Positions 1 to 8,062 of a stretch of 33,510 nt of DNA are shown here, in pieces. The notes below the pieces were generated by a model that saw only the letters and a list, made by a program, of their open reading frames with translations, was not told the DNA's origin and did no database searches. This stretch comes from JAADDG01 sp964450755 (GTDB lineage: Bacteria > Campylobacterota > Campylobacteria > Campylobacterales > JAADDG01): NCBI GenBank assembly GCA_964450755.1, contig CAYVDJ010000060.1:1-33510 (forward strand), in the 5' to 3' direction. Position 1 is the first letter of the stretch. Every line of letters begins with the position of its first letter. The translations under genes were made by a program, and so were the position numbers.

Positions 1-704
1 CCGTCATCAGACTTGAGTTTGATCATCTTAAAATTACCAAGAGTACTGTTAATGATCTCATAAAATCTCTTTTGAAAATCGGCCCTTTTCTCTCCTGCCT
101 TTTTTATCATCTTCGATACAGTTTTTGTAAGCAAAAGGGCATTTATACCAAGTAAAAAAGTCAGCAAAAATGTAATCTTATAATTGACATAAAGCATCAT
201 CGAATAGATAAATATGATGACAAATATCTCACTCATCATAAAAAGTATTGCCGATATCAACTGAGTCAAGTTTGAAGCTTCATTGATAATAGTTTTGGTA
301 AGCTCACTGCTGTTTCTGTCTATATAGTCTCTGTAACTCATTCCCATATAGTTTTCAAAAAGCCTGTAAGCCAAAAGATGGTATCTCCCCTGCGAAAATC
401 TGGCAAGCAGATGAAAATAGAGCAGATTTACTCCACTTCTAAAGATATAAAAAGCTATCAACAAAAATCCAAAAACCACAACAAAATTCACACTGTTTTG
501 AAAATCAAACATCTCATATATGGTTTTATATATATGATTACTCTCTATCAAAGAAAAATCACTCGCCACCTGAATAAATGGCATGATAGCCGAGATACCG
601 ACTGTTTCGATTATCGATACAAAAAGAGAAAAAAACACCAATCCAATTAAAAACTGTTTATCTCTTTTTGTTAAAAGTGCGTTTAATTTACGATATATTT
701 CCAA
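1..704 (-). CDS. ABC transporter membrane domain, PglK-like oligosaccharide exporter (partial)
   Basis: The first roughly 235 residues of an ABC exporter are visible; the gene runs off the left edge before its ATPase domain. The protein opens with a short charged segment, then a hydrophobic helix containing the motif VSIIETVGISAIMPF, typical of the first membrane helix of PglK/MsbA-type half transporters. Three or four further helices follow, with the loop motif GMSYRDYIDRNSSELTK before the later ones. In Campylobacterota such proteins flip lipid-linked oligosaccharides or export glycans, but the substrate cannot be read here. The reading frame overlaps the stop of the upstream MarR gene, so the two are translationally coupled. 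A GTG at 710 overlaps the stop codon, but the TTG at 704 lies 5 bases after GAAGGG and is the better start. It was not in a closed reading frame because the end is missing. Confidence 0.8.
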   Translation of the reverse strand, partial: MEIYRKLNALLTKRDKQFLIGLVFFSLFVSIIETVGISAIMPFIQVASDFSLIESNHIYKTIYEMFDFQNSVNFVVVFGFLLIAFYIFRSGVNLLYFHLLARFSQGRYHLLAYRLFENYMGMSYRDYIDRNSSELTKTIINEASNLTQLISAILFMMSEIFVIIFIYSMMLYVNYKITFLLTFLLGINALLLTKTVSKMIKKAGEKRADFQKRFYEIINSTLGNFKMIKLKSDD

Positions 705-706
705 AC

Positions 707-1060
707 TCACCCTTCTTTCAGTCTCTCAAGCTCTTTTTTTAACTCTTCATACTCTTTTTTTTTGATCTCTATAAAAGCTTTGGTCAATTTTACTTTTTCT
801 TCGATACCCTGAGGAGTCAAAATATATCTGTAACCTCTTTTACTTTTGGCTTTTACAAAATTTTCGGTTTTAATCAAACCTTTCTTTATAAGTTCATTAA
901 GAACATAATTTACTTTTCCCACACTAAATCCAAGCCTCTTTGCCAAAGACTTTTGATCGGAAATAGTATCTATCTCCCTAAGGACGGTAAGATTAAGTTC
1001 TTTGCTTTCTCTGTCTTTATGTGTCAAATCGATAAAAACCTCAAATATTTTAAAATTCAA
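707..1060 (-). CDS. MarR family EPS-associated transcriptional regulator
   Basis: A small winged-helix DNA-binding protein of 117 residues. Residues 25-75 carry the helix-turn-helix, with LAKRLGFSVGKVNYVLNELIKKG resembling the core of the EPS-associated MarR family (TIGR04176). The last 30 residues are Lys/Glu-rich and probably a coiled coil used for dimerisation. Family members sit beside exopolysaccharide genes, as here. The start is unsure. The TTG at 1060 lies inside a palindrome and only about 6 bases from the predicted transcription start, so the mRNA would be nearly leaderless. A TTG at 1027 preceded by GAGG would give a protein 11 residues shorter that still contains the whole DNA-binding domain. 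It is the first gene of a two-gene unit with the ABC exporter. Its promoter carries the same palindrome as the cysD promoter, suggesting autoregulation. Confidence 0.82.
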   Translation of the reverse strand: MNFKIFEVFIDLTHKDRESKELNLTVLREIDTISDQKSLAKRLGFSVGKVNYVLNELIKKGLIKTENFVKAKSKRGYRYILTPQGIEEKVKLTKAFIEIKKKEYEELKKELERLKEG

Positions 1061-1093
1061 ATTTTGAATATAATTATACGATTTATTTCTTAA
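1056..1093 (-). promoter_or_regulatory. Promoter and palindromic operator of the MarR gene
   Basis: Read on the minus strand: TTAAG (1093-1089), 10 bases, TATAAT (1078-1073), 4 bases, then TTCAAAATTTGAA (1068-1056). The last element is a palindrome with 6-base arms and one central base, and it covers the expected transcription start, the usual position for a repressor site. The same element with identical spacing is found before cysD. The -10 box is seen directly. The operator role is inferred from symmetry, position and repetition. Confidence 0.65.
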
Positions 1094-1131
1094 GATATAC
1101 TTAATTAAAATAATAAATTATGGCACACAAA

Positions 1132-1854
1132 TTAAGCAATAAATTTTCGTATATAATCCACAATTTTTCTAACAGATTCTTCAATCTTTTCATTCTCGGT
1201 ATCAATAATCAAATCAGCATTTTGAGGTTCTTCATAGATATCACTGATACCGGTAAAATTTTTAAGCTCACCGTTTAAAGCTTTTTCATATACACCTTTA
1301 TAATCTCTTTGCTTACAACTTTCTATCGAAGCCTTAACATAAATCTCTATATAATTTTGTGTCATATCCTTAACGGCATCTCTTGCCTCTTTATATGGAG
1401 AAACAAAAGATACTACTGTTGAAACAGAATTATTTTGCAGTGTTTTGATCAAATGACCGATTCTTTTTAAATGTCTTATTCTATCACTTCTATCAAAACC
1501 GATATCCGGTATTAAAACTCTTATATCTTTACTGTCTATTCTCTCCATCGGTATATCAAATTTTTTTAACTCTTCATAAACTCTATCTGCAATTGTACTC
1601 TTACCACTCAACGGCAATCCTGTAAACCAAAGATTGAAAGGTTTAATTCGCTTTTTAGCCCACCTAATCTTTTGCCAAAATTTTTCATGTATCCAGTAAA
1701 GAGCCACTTTTAAAACCGTCTCTATAATTCCCGCCATAACTGCCAAATCAAGTCTGCCAAAAAAAAGATAAACTATTACGATTGTTGTAGCCGTCGCCAC
1801 AAATCTCCAACTGACGCCTTTGACAACCAAACGCAGATTTGTCTCTTTATACAT
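1132..1854 (-). CDS. cysC: DUF2061 membrane domain fused to adenylylsulfate (APS) kinase
   Basis: The C-terminal part (residues about 72-238) is an APS kinase, which phosphorylates adenylylsulfate to PAPS using ATP. The P-loop is GLPLSGKST at 79-87 (family consensus GLSGAGKST). The FDRSDRIRHLKRIGHL segment at 120-135 and the KGVYEKALNGELKNFTGISD segment near 186-205 match conserved family blocks. Residues 1-68 are a separate unit with two hydrophobic helices and the motif VSWRFVATATT, characteristic of DUF2061, so the kinase should be tethered to the inner membrane. The usual DGDNVR motif reads DSKDIR here. It is the third gene after cysD and cysN, 8 bases after cysN. No PAPS reductase or sulfite reductase gene is nearby, so the PAPS may serve sulfate transfer rather than reduction; that is inference. 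No clear terminator follows. Confidence 0.88.
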   Translation of the reverse strand: MYKETNLRLVVKGVSWRFVATATTIVIVYLFFGRLDLAVMAGIIETVLKVALYWIHEKFWQKIRWAKKRIKPFNLWFTGLPLSGKSTIADRVYEELKKFDIPMERIDSKDIRVLIPDIGFDRSDRIRHLKRIGHLIKTLQNNSVSTVVSFVSPYKEARDAVKDMTQNYIEIYVKASIESCKQRDYKGVYEKALNGELKNFTGISDIYEEPQNADLIIDTENEKIEESVRKIVDYIRKFIA

Positions 1855-1862
1855 AATTTAAC

Positions 1863-3290
1863 CTATATCTTTTTACACTCCCACTCCGGATAATGCTTCC
1901 TTATATACCTGTTTAATTCTTTTTCGGCTTCACTGTATCGGCGTTTATTCTCTTCTTGTCTGGAACTTGTTCCCACTATCATTCCCGCTGCTACGGTATT
2001 GTTCGTGATTTTGTCTATCAGTATAAATGCTCCGGTAGCTCTGTTTTCTTCATACATGTCAAAAGCGATAGGAAAATCCAGTGATATTTTACATCTTGCA
2101 ATATCATTAAGTTGCAATAAATTAACGGAAATTTTATCCCAACTGTTTACATCTTTTTTAAAAAATATCCGCTCTACTTTACAACCTAACACTTTGGAAT
2201 ATATTTTTAACTCATACCTCTCCAAAAGCCGCAAAGGCTCCTCATCCATCCACACGATCATCGCCTCGAAAGTATCAAAAAAAAGAGGAACTATTTCACC
2301 CTCTTTTACTATCAGATCTCCCCTGCCAATATCAATCTCATCTTTTAAAGTAAGAGTAATCGCCATAGAAGAAAAAGCTTTTTTTATATTCGGATTTTTT
2401 TGCATTTCAGGATTTACAGGTTTTATGATCTCTTTTACTTTAGAAATCTTTTGGGAAGGATAGAGTACTATCTTATCCCCTTCTTCGATACTTCCCGAAA
2501 CAATATTTCCACAATATCCCCTAAAATCAAGATTGGCTCTGTTTACATACTGCACAGGAAATCTAAAAGATTTAAAACTATTCATCTCACTGATTTTCAC
2601 ATTGTCCAAATACTCCATCAAAGACTCATCCTCATACCATATCATCTTATTGGAATTTTTGACAATATTATCACCTTTCAATGCCGAAATCGGGATAAAT
2701 TTAATCGATTGGTTAAAATTTTTGTACGGCAAAGAGAGTTTCAGTTTTTCATACATCCTCTCATAATCTTTTACTATTTGAAAAAATATCTCTTTTTTAT
2801 AATCCACCAAATCCATTTTATTGATACATACAACAATATTTCTGATCCCAAGCAAACTAACGATAAAAGAGTGCCTCCTTGTCTGGGTAAGGATCCCCTT
2901 TCTGGCATCGATCAATATAATAGCCAAATCAGCCGTACTAGCTCCCGTTACCATATTTCTGGTATATTGCTCATGTCCCGGAGTATCTGCTATGATATAT
3001 TTTCTCTTATCAGTTGAAAAGAAACGATACGCCACATCAATCGTAATCCCCTGCTCTCTTTCGCTTTGCAACCCGTCTATCAAAAGAGCAAAATCTATCT
3101 CTTCATCTTTAACCGTTCCATACTTTTTAGTTTCATTTTTCACAGCAGTAAGCTGATCTTCAAAAACCATTTTACTGTCATACAATAATCTGCCAATCAA
3201 TGTAGATTTCCCATCATCCACACTTCCACATGTAATAAAACGGAGAAGGTGGGAAGAGATGGGATATTGAATATTAAGTTCTTTTATCAT
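1863..3290 (-). CDS. cysN: Sulfate adenylyltransferase subunit 1 (GTPase)
   Basis: CysN is the regulatory GTPase of ATP sulfurylase. GTP hydrolysis drives formation of APS from ATP and sulfate by CysD. The 475-residue length fits a stand-alone CysN without the fused CysC domain found in some bacteria. Visible GTPase motifs are G1 GSVDDGKSTLIGRLLYD near residues 22-38, G3 DTPGHEQYTRNM near 101-112, and G4 NKMD near 157-160. Elongation-factor-like beta-barrel domains follow, with VNRANLDFRGYCG around 250-262. It starts one base after the cysD stop, so the two are coupled. Long open frames on the other strand over this gene are shadows. Confidence 0.95.
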   Translation of the reverse strand: MIKELNIQYPISSHLLRFITCGSVDDGKSTLIGRLLYDSKMVFEDQLTAVKNETKKYGTVKDEEIDFALLIDGLQSEREQGITIDVAYRFFSTDKRKYIIADTPGHEQYTRNMVTGASTADLAIILIDARKGILTQTRRHSFIVSLLGIRNIVVCINKMDLVDYKKEIFFQIVKDYERMYEKLKLSLPYKNFNQSIKFIPISALKGDNIVKNSNKMIWYEDESLMEYLDNVKISEMNSFKSFRFPVQYVNRANLDFRGYCGNIVSGSIEEGDKIVLYPSQKISKVKEIIKPVNPEMQKNPNIKKAFSSMAITLTLKDEIDIGRGDLIVKEGEIVPLFFDTFEAMIVWMDEEPLRLLERYELKIYSKVLGCKVERIFFKKDVNSWDKISVNLLQLNDIARCKISLDFPIAFDMYEENRATGAFILIDKITNNTVAAGMIVGTSSRQEENKRRYSEAEKELNRYIRKHYPEWECKKI

Positions 3291-3291
3291 T

Positions 3292-4200
3292 TTAAAAATA
3301 TCCCTCCATCTTTTTTCTCTCCATTGAACCCTCTTGATCTTTATCTATAAGTCTTCCTTCTCTTTCACTTGTTTTTGAAAGTAACATCTCTTGAATGATT
3401 TGAGGTAGTGTAGTAGCATTGGAAGAGATAGCTCCTGTTAGAGGATAACATCCGAGTGTTCTAAATCTAACTATCTCTGTTTTAGCTTTTTTTCTCAACT
3501 CTTGGGGCATCCTTTCATCATCAACAAGAATTTTTGCTCCTTCATATTCTACAACTTCTCTCTCTTTTGCAAAATAAAGAGGTACAATAGGGATATTTTC
3601 CATATAAATATATTGCCAAATGTCAAGTTCCGTCCAATTGGAAAGAGGAAAGACTCTTACACTCTCTCCCCTGTTTATTTTAGTATTAAATGTATTCCAA
3701 AGTTCCGGTCTTTGATTTTTCGGATCCCATCTGTGATTTTTATCTCTAAAGGAAAATATTCTCTCTTTGGCTCTTGATTTCTCCTCATCTCTTCTTGCAC
3801 CACCGATAACGGCATCATATCCACCCATATCCAAAGCCTGTTTAAGCGCTTCGGTTTTCATGATATCGGTATGAACTTTGGAACCGTGAATAAAAGGGTT
3901 TATACCCATTTTTATTCCCTTGGGATTACTGTAAACAACCAAATCAACACCAAGATCTTTTACCCGTTTATCACGAAACTCAATCATCTCTTTAAATTTC
4001 CACAAAGTATCCACATGCAAAAGAGGAAAAGGAGGCTTAGAAGGATAAAAAGCCTTCATAGCCAGATGAAGCATAACCGAACTGTCTTTACCTATACTGT
4101 ACATCATCACAGGATTATTAAACTCGGCAGCCACCTCTCTTAAAATATATATACTCTCCGCTTCAAGCTGTTTTAAATAAGTTGAATTTATATTAAACAT
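3292..4200 (-). CDS. cysD: Sulfate adenylyltransferase subunit 2
   Basis: CysD is the catalytic subunit of the heterodimeric ATP sulfurylase and belongs to the PP-loop (adenine nucleotide alpha hydrolase) superfamily. The PP-loop is visible as YSIGKDSSVMLHLAMKAFYP near residues 35-54. Further family blocks are VIGGARRDEEKSRAKERIFS near 131-150, FPLSNWTELDIWQYI near 180-194, and the C-terminal RFRTLGCYPLTGA. The length (302 residues) is normal. The ATG is preceded by AAGTAAGG at good spacing. It heads the cysD-cysN-cysC unit and has its own promoter about 100 bases upstream with a palindromic operator, and a possible 13-codon leader reading frame between promoter and gene. Confidence 0.95.
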   Translation of the reverse strand: MFNINSTYLKQLEAESIYILREVAAEFNNPVMMYSIGKDSSVMLHLAMKAFYPSKPPFPLLHVDTLWKFKEMIEFRDKRVKDLGVDLVVYSNPKGIKMGINPFIHGSKVHTDIMKTEALKQALDMGGYDAVIGGARRDEEKSRAKERIFSFRDKNHRWDPKNQRPELWNTFNTKINRGESVRVFPLSNWTELDIWQYIYMENIPIVPLYFAKEREVVEYEGAKILVDDERMPQELRKKAKTEIVRFRTLGCYPLTGAISSNATTLPQIIQEMLLSKTSEREGRLIDKDQEGSMERKKMEGYF

Positions 4201-4218
4201 TTAGAACCTTACTTAATT

Positions 4219-4260
4219 TTATATTTTAGCCGTGCCACCATTAGCATATGACAATGCCAT
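4219..4260 (-). CDS. Possible 13-codon leader ORF upstream of cysD
   Basis: In the leader between the cysD promoter and cysD there is a short frame, ATG to TAA, encoding MALSYANGGTAKI. AAGG lies 11 bases before its ATG and it ends 18 bases before the cysD ATG. It contains no cysteine or methionine run of the kind seen in attenuation peptides. Nothing beyond position and a loosely spaced ribosome site supports it, and a chance frame is quite possible. Confidence 0.2.
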   Translation of the reverse strand: MALSYANGGTAKI

Positions 4261-4284
4261 AAATAAAAAAACCTTACTATGAAG

Positions 4285-4322
4285 TTCAAATTTTGAAGAC
4301 GATTATACAATATAATTCTTAA
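4285..4322 (-). promoter_or_regulatory. Promoter and palindromic operator of cysDNC
   Basis: Read on the minus strand: TTAAG (4322-4318), 10 bases, TATAAT (4307-4302), 4 bases, then TTCAAAATTTGAA (4297-4285). All elements and distances match the promoter of the MarR gene, while the bases between them differ. This argues that the palindrome is a selected site and not part of one duplicated block. The most likely ligand is the MarR-type regulator encoded at 707-1060. Confidence 0.65.
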
Positions 4323-4360
4323 AGTTTATAATAAAATAAGATGGGAAAAGAGCCCCTCCC

Positions 4361-5623
4361 CTACTCCCTCAACCTCTCCACCCACACCCCGATATTTGTA
4401 AGTTTTTTCTCCAGATCTTCATATCCTCTGTCCAGATGATATATACGATGGATATTGGTTATGCCGTTGGCGCTTAAAGCGGCAAGGATTAGTGCGCTGC
4501 TGGCTCTTAGATCTGTTGCCATTACATCAGCGGCGGTCAGGGATGTTTTGCCTTCTATCGTTGCGGTATTTCCTTTCAAAGTGATTTTTGCGCCCATTCT
4601 TTGAAGTTCGCTTACATGCATAAATCTGTTTTCAAAAAGTCTCTCTTCTATGACGCTTGTTCCTTCCGCCTGAGTTGCCAAAGCCATGAACTGTGCTTGC
4701 ATATCGGTAGGAAAACCCGGATATTCCGATGTTGCTATCCTGACAGGTTCTATTTTTGCAGCGGGATAAATCGTAGCAAAATCATCTCCCATCTCAAAAG
4801 AAAATCCCATCTCCTGAAGTTTAACGATTATAGATTCTATATGAGAGGGGATGATATTTTTGATAGTTACGGATGAGTTTGTTATAGCACCGGCACAAAG
4901 ATAAGTTCCAGCCTCTATACGATCTGCGATGATGCTAAAAGGCGCTATCTCTACAAGCTCTCTGTCAGTTCCGTATATCGTTATCTCATCATTTGCGATA
5001 TTTTCTATCTCCACTCCGGCACCCTTCAAAACTTCACAAAGCTGCACGACTTCCGGCTCTTTGGCTACATTGATGATCTTTGTTTTGCCTTTTGCCAAAG
5101 CCGCCGCCATTATGATATTTTCACTTCCGGTTACGGTTATCTTGTCAAAGATGATCGTAGCGCCCTTTAAACCTTTTGGTGCTTTTGCCACCACATAACC
5201 TTGTTTTATCTCTATATCCGCACCCATTTGTTTAAGTGCTTTTAGATGAAGGTCTATAGGTCTTTGTCCTATCGCGCAACCGCCGGGCAGACTCACTTCA
5301 CAATGACCGAATCTCGCAAGAAGAGGTCCCAAAGTGAGTATCGACGCTCTCATCGTTCTTACGATATCATAATTTGCTTTTGTATGAGAGATAGATGAAG
5401 TATCGATAAGAGCCTTGTTGTTTTCAAAAGTAAAATCCGATCCGAGATTTGAAAGCAGTTTTAAAAGAGTTTTTATATCTTTGACATTGGGAACATTGTC
5501 TATCTCAACTCTGTTTTTTGCAAGTATAGAGAGAGCCAAAAGAGGTAAAGCGGCATTTTTCGCTCCTGAGATTTTCACATCTCCTTTTAGTCTGCCGCCC
5601 CCTCGTATGCGTAAAAAATCCAT
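4361..5623 (-). CDS. murA: UDP-N-acetylglucosamine 1-carboxyvinyltransferase
   Basis: MurA transfers enolpyruvate from PEP to UDP-GlcNAc, the first committed step of peptidoglycan synthesis in the cytoplasm. The 420-residue length is normal. Residues 20-23 read GAKN (the conserved Lys22/Asn23), and the loop SLPGGCAIGQRPIDLHLKAL at 111-130 holds the catalytic cysteine, Cys116, target of fosfomycin in this family. Other conserved blocks include EYPGFPTDMQAQFMAL and DLRASSALILAAL. The start ATG follows TTTGAAGGAATCGG. The gene lies 45 bases after the Wzc-type gene on the same strand and may be read from the polysaccharide promoter. About 160 bases separate it from cysD. A GC-rich stretch just after its stop could be a weak terminator but no clean hairpin is seen. 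Confidence 0.96.
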   Translation of the reverse strand: MDFLRIRGGGRLKGDVKISGAKNAALPLLALSILAKNRVEIDNVPNVKDIKTLLKLLSNLGSDFTFENNKALIDTSSISHTKANYDIVRTMRASILTLGPLLARFGHCEVSLPGGCAIGQRPIDLHLKALKQMGADIEIKQGYVVAKAPKGLKGATIIFDKITVTGSENIIMAAALAKGKTKIINVAKEPEVVQLCEVLKGAGVEIENIANDEITIYGTDRELVEIAPFSIIADRIEAGTYLCAGAITNSSVTIKNIIPSHIESIIVKLQEMGFSFEMGDDFATIYPAAKIEPVRIATSEYPGFPTDMQAQFMALATQAEGTSVIEERLFENRFMHVSELQRMGAKITLKGNTATIEGKTSLTAADVMATDLRASSALILAALSANGITNIHRIYHLDRGYEDLEKKLTNIGVWVERLRE

Positions 5624-5668
5624 CCGATTCCTTCAAATATTTTAATTCGGGCATTTTACCATAATTTT

Positions 5669-8002
5669 TTAATACCTCGAATACATAAGATATCTCTCAT
5701 CATAAGGCATTTTTTCTCTGTATTTCTCTTTTACGGCATTGAGGATAAAACCCGCATTTTTTATATGATATTTTTCCACAAGAGCGCTGATCTTTTCGAC
5801 AAACCTTCTGTCAGAAAATTCTGACTTACATACAAACAGCGTGATATCGGCATACCTCATCAGTAAAAGCGCATCAGATACAAGATCGATAGGAGGGGTA
5901 TCGATAACGATATAATCATAGGTTTTTCTAAGTTTTTCTATGATCTCTCTCATCTTTTTTGAATCCAAAAGCTCATAAGGATTTGGAGGTATAAAACCAG
6001 ATGTGATAATATCAAAATTTGTAAGTTCCTCATGTTCCCATATAACATCTTCAAGTTTCACCTTTCCTGCCAAAACATTGCTGATTCCAGCTCTGTTTGG
6101 AATGGAAAATTTTACATGAAGTTCCGGTCTTCTTAGATCACAAGAAACAACGATACACTTTTTCTCGCCCATACCAAGAACAGTGGCAAGATTTGCCGTA
6201 ACAACCGTTTTCCCCTCATTTGGAACCGTCGATGTCAAAACTATGATCTTGCTTTTGTGTTCGGAAGGCGTAAATTCTATATTTGTTCTGATCGTCCTCA
6301 AAGCCTCACTTGCGGGAGACCTTGGATTGTCAAGAACATAGGCGGTTTTATAAAGTTTTTTATTTGTGATAAAAGGGATCTCCCCAAAAATCGGGATCTG
6401 GCTTATCTCTTCTATATCTCTTTTGGTTTTTATCTTCGTATCCAAAGTATATCTAAGCAAAGTTATGATGATGACACTGACTATACCAAGCAAAACACTT
6501 ACAGCCATTATGAGAGATTTTTTGGGCTTAACGGGTATCTCATTTTCCATAGCATGATCCAGTATCCTCTTTTGCGATACGGTTGCAGCCTTTGCCACTT
6601 TCATTTCCGATTCTCTTTCCAGAAGATAGTTGTAAAGCCTCTCGTTTACTCTGAATTTTCTCTCCAGATTGGCATACTCTTTCTCTTTTGAGGGAAGAGA
6701 TATAAGAGTTTTTTCTATAGAGGAGATAGAAGTTTCCAGCTCTTTTATCCTGATATCGATACTTTTCTTTATCCCCTCAATCGTATTTTTTATCGACTCT
6801 TTGATATTTTCAATCTGTTTTTTATTTGCGATTACAAGAGGATGCATCTTTGTATAATCATTTAAAAGTCTGTCTCTTTGAATGATCGCATTTTGATAGT
6901 TTGTAACAAAATTTGCCAAAACAGGATATTGTGCCGAAAAACCGCTGACAGCTTCATAGTTTCCTTTTCTCAACTCCCGTATCAAAATTTTCAGAGAATC
7001 TCTCTCTACTTTTGCTTCGGCAAGTCTTGCCTCATAAGTACTGACTCTGTGAATCATATCTTCAGACTGTACTCCTATATTGATAAGTCTGTTTTGTGCC
7101 TGAAACTTTTTTAGTTTCTGCTGTGATTCCTGAAGCCTTTTATTGACTATTTTTAACTGATCTTCGATGAAATAAAGGCTGTTGGATGTCTCTTTTGTCT
7201 TTCTTTCGATGCTTTGTTTTAGATACTCCTCTCCCAAAGCATTCAAAAAATCTTTGGCTCTTTTGGGATTGGTATCTTGATACTCTGCCTTTAAAACCGA
7301 AGACTGAAAAGAAAAAGGAGAAACAGAGAGATTGTTCAAAGCACTGTTTATCAATGATGAGAAAGGATTTATCTTAAAATAAAAACTCCGGTTTTTAGGT
7401 ATGTTTTTGAGCTTGTGTATCTTAAAAGAGAAAGAGGGATTGTCTATCTTCTGATCAAAAAGATAAAATTTCTCAAATTCTCTTTTTCTTTCCTCTTTAC
7501 CGAACATCTGGGATATTTTTGTTCCCAAATCTTTTTCCATTGAGAGATAAAAAGAGTTTTCATCCAAAATTTTGATTTTAAACATTTTTCCGTAAAAAAA
7601 CTCATCTTTTATCTTCACATCCTGTACCAAAAACGGAGATTCTCCGTAAATTTCAACTGTTTTTAGATTTTCCTTTGCAAAATACTGAATATCAAGTTTT
7701 ACCGATTTTAACGCTTTTTCTACAAGAAACCTTGATCTAAGCACATCTATTTCCGTCTCAATCCCCTCATTATTCTGTCTTATACCTCTTAAAAAATCAT
7801 GCTGGGGATTTGGATTTGGTCTTTCCACTTCAATAGTCATGTAAGTTCTGTATTCTGGTACTGTAAAATATATATATGCAACTCCCCCAAGCAAAAAGAG
7901 TATAAATAAAAAAATATTGGATACTTTATATTTCAACAAAAGATATACTATCTTTTTAAAGTTGATCGAAACTCCGGTATAATAAATGTTTTCTTTACTC
8001 AT
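5669..8002 (-). CDS. Wzc-type polysaccharide co-polymerase / BY-type tyrosine autokinase
   Basis: This inner-membrane protein controls chain length and export of Wzy-made polysaccharide and carries a cytoplasmic tyrosine kinase. With the chosen start (MSKENIYY, ATG at 8002, after GGAAGGG) it has 777 residues. A Wzz-like domain is bounded by membrane helices near 29-48 and 496-518, with long coiled coils near 280-335 and 390-470. The kinase domain has Walker A TVPNEGKTVVTANLA near 591-605, Walker A' CIVVSCDLRRPE near 616-627, Walker B VIDTPP near 699-704, and a C-terminal tyrosine cluster (Y..Y...Y) in the last 20 residues for autophosphorylation. An in-frame ATG at 8038 would add 12 residues but lacks as good a ribosome site. 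Kinase and co-polymerase are in one chain, as in proteobacterial Wzc. No cognate Wza exporter or phosphatase (Wzb) is in the window. Confidence 0.92.
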   Translation of the reverse strand: MSKENIYYTGVSINFKKIVYLLLKYKVSNIFLFILFLLGGVAYIYFTVPEYRTYMTIEVERPNPNPQHDFLRGIRQNNEGIETEIDVLRSRFLVEKALKSVKLDIQYFAKENLKTVEIYGESPFLVQDVKIKDEFFYGKMFKIKILDENSFYLSMEKDLGTKISQMFGKEERKREFEKFYLFDQKIDNPSFSFKIHKLKNIPKNRSFYFKINPFSSLINSALNNLSVSPFSFQSSVLKAEYQDTNPKRAKDFLNALGEEYLKQSIERKTKETSNSLYFIEDQLKIVNKRLQESQQKLKKFQAQNRLINIGVQSEDMIHRVSTYEARLAEAKVERDSLKILIRELRKGNYEAVSGFSAQYPVLANFVTNYQNAIIQRDRLLNDYTKMHPLVIANKKQIENIKESIKNTIEGIKKSIDIRIKELETSISSIEKTLISLPSKEKEYANLERKFRVNERLYNYLLERESEMKVAKAATVSQKRILDHAMENEIPVKPKKSLIMAVSVLLGIVSVIIITLLRYTLDTKIKTKRDIEEISQIPIFGEIPFITNKKLYKTAYVLDNPRSPASEALRTIRTNIEFTPSEHKSKIIVLTSTVPNEGKTVVTANLATVLGMGEKKCIVVSCDLRRPELHVKFSIPNRAGISNVLAGKVKLEDVIWEHEELTNFDIITSGFIPPNPYELLDSKKMREIIEKLRKTYDYIVIDTPPIDLVSDALLLMRYADITLFVCKSEFSDRRFVEKISALVEKYHIKNAGFILNAVKEKYREKMPYDERYLMYSRY

Positions 8003-8062
8003 ATTTTTCCCTTCCGATACACCGTCTATTTTTAACAAAAATCGACAAATGTCATATTATTT

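Noticed and set aside
2400..3017. 205-codon plus-strand open frame over cysN
   Set aside because: It is antisense to a strongly conserved gene, lacks a recognisable domain or ribosome site, and is explained as a shadow of the cysN coding sequence.
4330..4360. Terminator after murA
   Set aside because: The GGGAGGGG...TTTTCCC stretch does not form a convincing stem, and the following sequence is AT-rich but without a clear T-run.
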